43,825 nucleotides of DNA from a virus. Under the pieces are notes generated by a model. That model did no database searches. It was given only the letters and a program-made list of their open reading frames with translations, and had not been told where the DNA came from. Where the stretch lies: positions 1 to 43,825 of the IMG/VR virus record IMGVR_UViG_3300030116_002961. One strand, 5' to 3'. The stretch's first letter is position 1; each line of letters starts with the position of its first letter. Below are positions 40,125-43,825 of the stretch, piece after piece. Position numbers and translations under genes: made by a program.

Positions 40125-40509
40125 TCAAAGAACAGCAGCTTTAAAAAAAGTTTGGTGGATAGAAAGAGATTCCATTGGGCTAGCTATGGTATCAGATGTA
40201 GATACTAGCACAGATTATATTTCTGTTAATGAAGTAAAAACAGTTACGATCCATGCTGTAAAATTGGACGAAGATTTTGTAGCATCTGGGACAGGGATTA
40301 CTATGACAGAATCCCCTGCAATTCCAGCAGAGTTTCATGATGCATTGGCTAAATATGCAATAGCCAAAGGGTATGAGCTAAACCCTGCTACTTTACAAGC
40401 AGCTCAATATTTTAATAATGAATGGGAAATGTGCATAAGAGAAGGAAAAAAATATGCCAATAAAGGAAGAGATGGCTCTGGCTATCATATAAGACAATAC
40501 GATTATTAA
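40114..40509 (+). CDS. Head-tail adaptor, C-terminal part
   Basis: The product has 131 residues and starts in the last bases of the preceding gene in another frame. KKVWWIERDSIGLAM, a strand-rich middle, then PAEFHDALAKYAIAKGYE and a helical end follow the second half of adaptor-type proteins. RBS is weak, which fits coupled translation or frameshifting from the upstream gene. It ends on TAATG. Confidence 0.6.
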   Translation: MSVDQRTAALKKVWWIERDSIGLAMVSDVDTSTDYISVNEVKTVTIHAVKLDEDFVASGTGITMTESPAIPAEFHDALAKYAIAKGYELNPATLQAAQYFNNEWEMCIREGKKYANKGRDGSGYHIRQYDY

Positions 40510-40682
40510 TGGTAGAAATTTTTACAGGTACAGGATATTGGTCTGACTTAACAGAAAGTTGGGATACAATTACATTTCCTTTAACATGGGATGTAGCTAT
40601 TTCCTTATCGGAAGTATCTGGAAACAGTACTTCTTATACAGAATTAAGTACTACATCCACAAGTTATACTGAAATAACATGA
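40509..40682 (+). CDS. 57-residue Ser/Thr-rich protein
   Basis: TAATG and ATGA junctions on both sides support coding. The product starts MVEIFTGTGYWSDLTESWDT and ends with two copies of TSYTE(L/I), which suggests a beta repeat. It is probably a small virion or connector component. No family is recognised. Confidence 0.5.
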   Translation: MVEIFTGTGYWSDLTESWDTITFPLTWDVAISLSEVSGNSTSYTELSTTSTSYTEIT

Positions 40683-42667
40683 GTTTTAAAACACAAATAG
40701 AAGATTTAATAGGATCTGTTGGAGATGATGATTTAATTTCAACTTCTATTCAAGATATAGGAGCTGAAATTATAGATGTATTACCAGTAGAAAAGTTATT
40801 ACAAGTAGCTAAAACTACTGCAATAACATCTTCTGGTTTAACTACTGCAGGTAAAAAAGTATTAGCAGTAGATAAAGGGGATTTAGCAGCTAGGGAAATA
40901 CCAGCAATACAAAAAGCTAAATTTAATGATACTACATCTATATACGCAGCTAGTGATACAGATCCAGTATATTACTTAGAAGATGAGAAAGTATATGTAA
41001 ATGGAGCTGCTGGTAGTGGAGCTACATCAGGACATTTACATTATGTACCTAAAATACCTACTACAGATGGAAGCACAGCAATAGTACATGGTAGTTCTAC
41101 AGTAGTAAATTTTCCACAAGAAGCAGAAAGATTATTGGTATTAGGTGGATCTGTTAGATGTTTGCAAAGATTAATGGCAGATAAAACAGCTAGCTTACCT
41201 TCGGATATATCAGCGCCTAGTTTGCCTGTATCTCCGTCTACGCCATCTGCTCCTTCTTTTACATACACAAATGCAAGTGTAAGCGATATTACTCAGCCAT
41301 TAATTTCTATTAGTGATATGGCTTCTTTAACAGAAAGCGCTCCTAATTATGTTCCACCTGTGTTAACATTAGGTGCGGTTCCTGTAATATCTAATTTAAG
41401 CATATCTGCAGTAGCTCCAATAGCTCCTGCATTAACTTCTAATAGCGTAAGTTTTTCAGCAACTGCTCCAAGTTATACTCAGCCGATAACTGCTTTATCT
41501 TCGGCTCCAACTATATCAGATTTAAGTATAACTGCAATTGCTCCAGTAGCGCCTGCTTTAACAAATAATTCTGTAACTTTTAGTACAACTGCTCCAGTAT
41601 ATACTCCTCCAGTTGCTTCTCCTTCATTTAGCACGGTAGATACATTTATATCTACAGATGAAGATGTTGAATTAGCAAGTGCAAAAATACAAGAAATCAA
41701 TGCTCAAATAGGAGAGTACCAAGCTAATATACAAAATCAATTGAATGTATTTAATGATGCAAATGTTGAATATCAAGCAGAACTTCAAAAAGCTATGAAA
41801 AATGCTGATTTATCACAAGCAGATGATTCACAATTAATGCAGAAATATCAAGCTGATTTGCAATCATATCAAGCTCAAATTAGTAAAGAAGTGCAAGAGT
41901 ATCAGCAAAACATGGAAGGCGATTTAAGAGTCTGGCAAGCAGAAAGGCAAACAGATTTACAAAAGTATTCTTCTGACATTCAAAATAATTTAAACAAATT
42001 CAATGAAGAAAATGTTGCTTATCAAGCAAATCTTCAAGTTTCTATACAAGATGCTCAACTATCTCAAAGTGATGATTCACAAAAACTGCAAAAATATTCA
42101 AATGAACTGCAGTCTTATCAAGCTGAAATAGGAAAAGAAGTACAGGAATATCAACAAAATTTAGAAGCTGATTTAAGAGTTTGGCAAGCTGAGAGACAGA
42201 CAGATATTCAAAAATATAATTCTGATATACAAAGCGCATTAAATTCTTTTAATAAAGAAAATGTAGTGTATCAGCAAGATATACAAAGAAAGAATCAAAA
42301 CTTTCAAAAAGAAATACAATCTGCAATACAAAATGCACAACAACAATTTACTTCTCAAAAAGCTAATCTTGATAAAGATGTTCAGTTAAATTTGCAAAAT
42401 GCTATTAATAATTTTCAAGAAAATGTACAAGAATATCAAGCTACATTAGATAGATATAGATCTGAATTGCAAGATTATCAAGCTGAAGTAGGTGCTGTTT
42501 TGCAAAAATATGGAGCAGATGTACAAAATTATAATGCTAAAATACAAAAGCATAGTATAGATTATCAATGGAAGCAAGGCCAGTATGGTCAGTTAAAAGC
42601 TGAATACAATCAAGCTTTGCAAATTTTAATACGTGGTGATATGCCACAACAACAAGGAGGATCATAA
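40679..42667 (+). CDS. Coiled-coil repeat virion protein
   Basis: The protein has 662 residues. Residues 1-170 are globular (LPVEKLLQVAKTTAITSSG, HYVPKIP, ERLLVLGGSVRCLQRLM). Residues 175-320 are a Pro/Ser/Thr/Ala-rich linker with two 42-residue repeats (ISNLSISAVAPIAPAL, ISDLSITAIAPVAPAL). From about 330 on comes a long Gln/Asp/Lys/Tyr coiled coil with two near-identical 83-residue units (YQAxLQ...SYQAxIxKEVQEYQQN...DLRVWQAERQTD). The shape suits a fibre or a long internal rod. It lies between the adaptor and small virion genes. Confidence 0.6.
   Translation: MSFKTQIEDLIGSVGDDDLISTSIQDIGAEIIDVLPVEKLLQVAKTTAITSSGLTTAGKKVLAVDKGDLAAREIPAIQKAKFNDTTSIYAASDTDPVYYLEDEKVYVNGAAGSGATSGHLHYVPKIPTTDGSTAIVHGSSTVVNFPQEAERLLVLGGSVRCLQRLMADKTASLPSDISAPSLPVSPSTPSAPSFTYTNASVSDITQPLISISDMASLTESAPNYVPPVLTLGAVPVISNLSISAVAPIAPALTSNSVSFSATAPSYTQPITALSSAPTISDLSITAIAPVAPALTNNSVTFSTTAPVYTPPVASPSFSTVDTFISTDEDVELASAKIQEINAQIGEYQANIQNQLNVFNDANVEYQAELQKAMKNADLSQADDSQLMQKYQADLQSYQAQISKEVQEYQQNMEGDLRVWQAERQTDLQKYSSDIQNNLNKFNEENVAYQANLQVSIQDAQLSQSDDSQKLQKYSNELQSYQAEIGKEVQEYQQNLEADLRVWQAERQTDIQKYNSDIQSALNSFNKENVVYQQDIQRKNQNFQKEIQSAIQNAQQQFTSQKANLDKDVQLNLQNAINNFQENVQEYQATLDRYRSELQDYQAEVGAVLQKYGADVQNYNAKIQKHSIDYQWKQGQYGQLKAEYNQALQILIRGDMPQQQGGS
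41378..41629 (+). repeat. Two tandem 126-base coding repeats
   Basis: Units 41378-41503 and 41504-41629 encode 42-residue Pro/Ala/Ser-rich segments differing mainly by conservative changes. They form the linker of the coiled-coil virion protein. Confidence 0.6.
41771..42268 (+). repeat. Two tandem 249-base coding repeats
   Basis: Units 41771-42019 and 42020-42268 each encode an 83-residue coiled-coil segment. DDSQ, QKY, SYQA, KEVQEYQQN and DLRVWQAERQTD recur at the same spacing. A third, degenerate unit starts at 42269. Rod length could vary by unit copy number. Confidence 0.7.
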
Positions 42668-43164
42668 TGGCAGATACAGCAAGAGGCGTAGTATCCATGA
42701 CCCCAGTAGTGACTATTGCTGAAGATTCAGATGCTGATTCAGTAGATGCAATTCATCACGATATAAAACAATCATTAGGTGGCAAATTAGAATATGCAAA
42801 AGCAGATGCTAATGATAAATGGGTGTATAGTGCATCAAGAGATATTACAGGAAGCAGTGCTGATTTAATAGCAAATGGAACAGCTTTTACAGAAGGTGGT
42901 ACAACAACTACTAGCGATCATGTAAAGTATTTATTTTTAAAAAATAGTGGAACTACAGATGGTTCTACATCTACATCGGCTAAAGTATATATATGTTTAG
43001 ACGCTGGAGATGCAGCATCAGTAGGAGATGTTTTAGAAATTGGTGCAGGTGAAGCTATTAATTTAAAGTTTAAAGATGGTTTGGACGCTGCTGATATTCA
43101 TGCTGCTACGTCTACTGGAACTGTTAGATGTACAATAGCTGCAATATTAGATGACGTAGCATAA
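42667..43164 (+). CDS. 165-residue beta-rich virion protein
   Basis: The start overlaps the preceding stop (TAATG) and AAGGAGG lies in that gene's end. The product is Asp/Ala/Thr/Gly-rich with strand patterns (VKYLFLKNSG, AKVYICLDAGDA, AINLKFKDG, VRCTIAAILDDVA). It resembles small surface or tail proteins of phages. No specific family is claimed. Confidence 0.5.
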   Translation: MADTARGVVSMTPVVTIAEDSDADSVDAIHHDIKQSLGGKLEYAKADANDKWVYSASRDITGSSADLIANGTAFTEGGTTTTSDHVKYLFLKNSGTTDGSTSTSAKVYICLDAGDAASVGDVLEIGAGEAINLKFKDGLDAADIHAATSTGTVRCTIAAILDDVA

Positions 43165-43179
43165 AAAATTTTAATCAAC

Positions 43180-43215
43180 ATGCCCATGAGAATAGTCAAG
43201 CTCGGTAAGGCATAA
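43180..43215 (+). CDS. Possible 11-residue micro-ORF
   Basis: MPMRIVKLGKA is encoded in the 65-base gap before the next gene, with no convincing RBS. It is basic like the 18-residue micro-ORF at 36944, but coding is uncertain. Confidence 0.15.
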   Translation: MPMRIVKLGKA

Positions 43216-43229
43216 GAAGGAGAAACAAG

Positions 43230-43598
43230 ATGGCTGGAGGAAAACAAAAGTATACAGTAGTAGAAGCTGGTAATATCGGAGCTGGGCAAGTTGGATCCAT
43301 GTTTATAGATACAACTGCAGCAGCTAGTCCACCAACAGATTCCGTATTTGTTGCTATTACATTTTTAGAAGATTCTGTATTTGATGCAAGTGGTGGTTTA
43401 GTAGCAGAAGATTCAGATTTGTATCCTAACACACAAGCAGCAGCACATGATGAATCAGATGGTTCTGAAACAACAACGCAAGGTTCAGGCGGTGCTCAAA
43501 TAGACGCAAGTAATACATTTCCACAAGGTCTTACTATTTTTGGACGATGGACAGAAATAGATCTTACTTCTGGAATGGTTATAGCGTACATAGGGTAA
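43230..43598 (+). CDS. 122-residue virion protein candidate
   Basis: AAGGAGA precedes the ATG. The product has a strand-rich N-terminus (QKYTVVEAGNIGAG), an acidic Ser/Asp-rich middle and a C-terminal LTIFGRWTEIDLTSGMVIAYIG typical of small phage tail or fibre-associated proteins. It is co-directional with tail genes. Function is unproven. Confidence 0.5.
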   Translation: MAGGKQKYTVVEAGNIGAGQVGSMFIDTTAAASPPTDSVFVAITFLEDSVFDASGGLVAEDSDLYPNTQAAAHDESDGSETTTQGSGGAQIDASNTFPQGLTIFGRWTEIDLTSGMVIAYIG

Positions 43599-43599
43599 T

Positions 43600-43737
43600 A
43601 TGAAATTAGGAATATCCGTATCTATTGCAAGTATTGCAACGGCAACTGCAGCTATTGCAGGTAAAGTAAGAGATTTATGGAACTCAATTAATGACACTTG
43701 GAATACTGAACTTCGCAAGTGGGAAGATATAATATAA
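43600..43737 (+). CDS. 45-residue protein with hydrophobic N-terminus
   Basis: The ATG lies one base after the previous stop. Residues 3-22 (LGISVSIASIATATAAIAGK) are hydrophobic, either a signal-like or membrane segment, followed by a polar, Trp-rich helix (RDLWNSINDTWNTELRKW). The role is unknown. Confidence 0.45.
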   Translation: MKLGISVSIASIATATAAIAGKVRDLWNSINDTWNTELRKWEDII

Positions 43738-43747
43738 AGGATTTATT

Positions 43748-43825
43748 ATGGCGGCTTTAGGATCACAAACAATAGCATCATCATACGAACAGCTACTTCA
43801 TGTAGATAGAGATGGTGGTGGAAAT
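43748..43825 (+). CDS. 5' end of a virion/appendage gene (partial)
   Basis: The first 26 codons run to the window edge. The product starts MAALGSQTIASSYEQLLHVD and reaches RDGGGN, the kind of start used by phage surface proteins with a short N-terminal peptide before a beta domain. RBS AAAGGA lies upstream. The rest lies outside the window. Confidence 0.6.
   Translation, partial: MAALGSQTIASSYEQLLHVDRDGGGN

Noticed and set aside
1-43825. Integrase, repressor or other lysogeny genes
   Set aside because: No tyrosine or serine recombinase motifs or clear repressor were found; the phage looks lytic as far as the window shows.

Overview
The window is a large part of the genome of a tailed double-stranded DNA phage. 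Coding is dense, mostly on overlapping stop/start junctions (ATGA, TAATG, TGATG), and roughly two thirds of the bases are A or T. There are no host genes, no integrase and no recognisable tRNA. The order small terminase candidate, TerL, P22-like portal, scaffold, major capsid protein, adaptor, tail proteins and glycine-rich internal proteins, with no tape measure or contractile tail genes, points to a short-tailed (podovirus-like) virus. The AT-rich composition, the capsid/adaptor block and small basic peptides such as the 30-residue one at 1241 recall uncultured marine phages. The host cannot be named from this sequence.

Layout. (1) 1-18282, rightward: end of a truncated gene, a lysis cassette (three holin-like membrane proteins and an M15 endopeptidase), a metallophosphoesterase, tail/virion proteins, a run of Gly/Gln-rich and coiled-coil candidate internal virion proteins, and a 2821-residue giant protein. 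(2) 18375-29843, leftward: early/replication genes. These include a DUF1599-like protein, two PD-(D/E)XK nucleases, an AEP primase fused to a RecA-like helicase, an SSB candidate, a Sak3/DUF1071 annealing protein, a DUF932-like trio and many small proteins, three of them short membrane proteins of 39-48 residues. (3) 29844-30226: a 383-base divergent control region with hairpins. (4) 30227-43825, rightward: packaging and head genes, continuing past the window end into a tail or appendage gene.

Main finding. The giant protein carries, in the right order, motifs of a two-barrel (double-psi beta-barrel) RNA polymerase like those of crAss-like phage virion RNA polymerases, YonO and eukaryotic RdRPs. 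Barrel one has DG at 759-760, lysines and an ESSAK block at 827-831. Barrel two has RTP at 1135-1137 and the metal-binding D1174-K-D1176-I-D1178. An HELAH zinc-peptidase motif follows at 1370-1374. Its place among candidate internal proteins suggests a polymerase that travels in the virion and is injected to transcribe early genes.

Second finding. The leftward early region contains seven copies of TTCCTYTAT (ATARAGGAA on the + strand), all in gaps between early genes, several attached to hairpins. They do not look like sigma-70 promoters and are candidate recognition sites for that polymerase, although a terminator or RNA-processing role is not excluded.

Other points. Two head genes on either side of a zinc-peptidase-like protein share the same C-terminal tag. 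A nucleotidyltransferase-like protein sits in the virion block. A folded non-coding segment precedes the annealing protein gene. No DNA polymerase is visible in the window.
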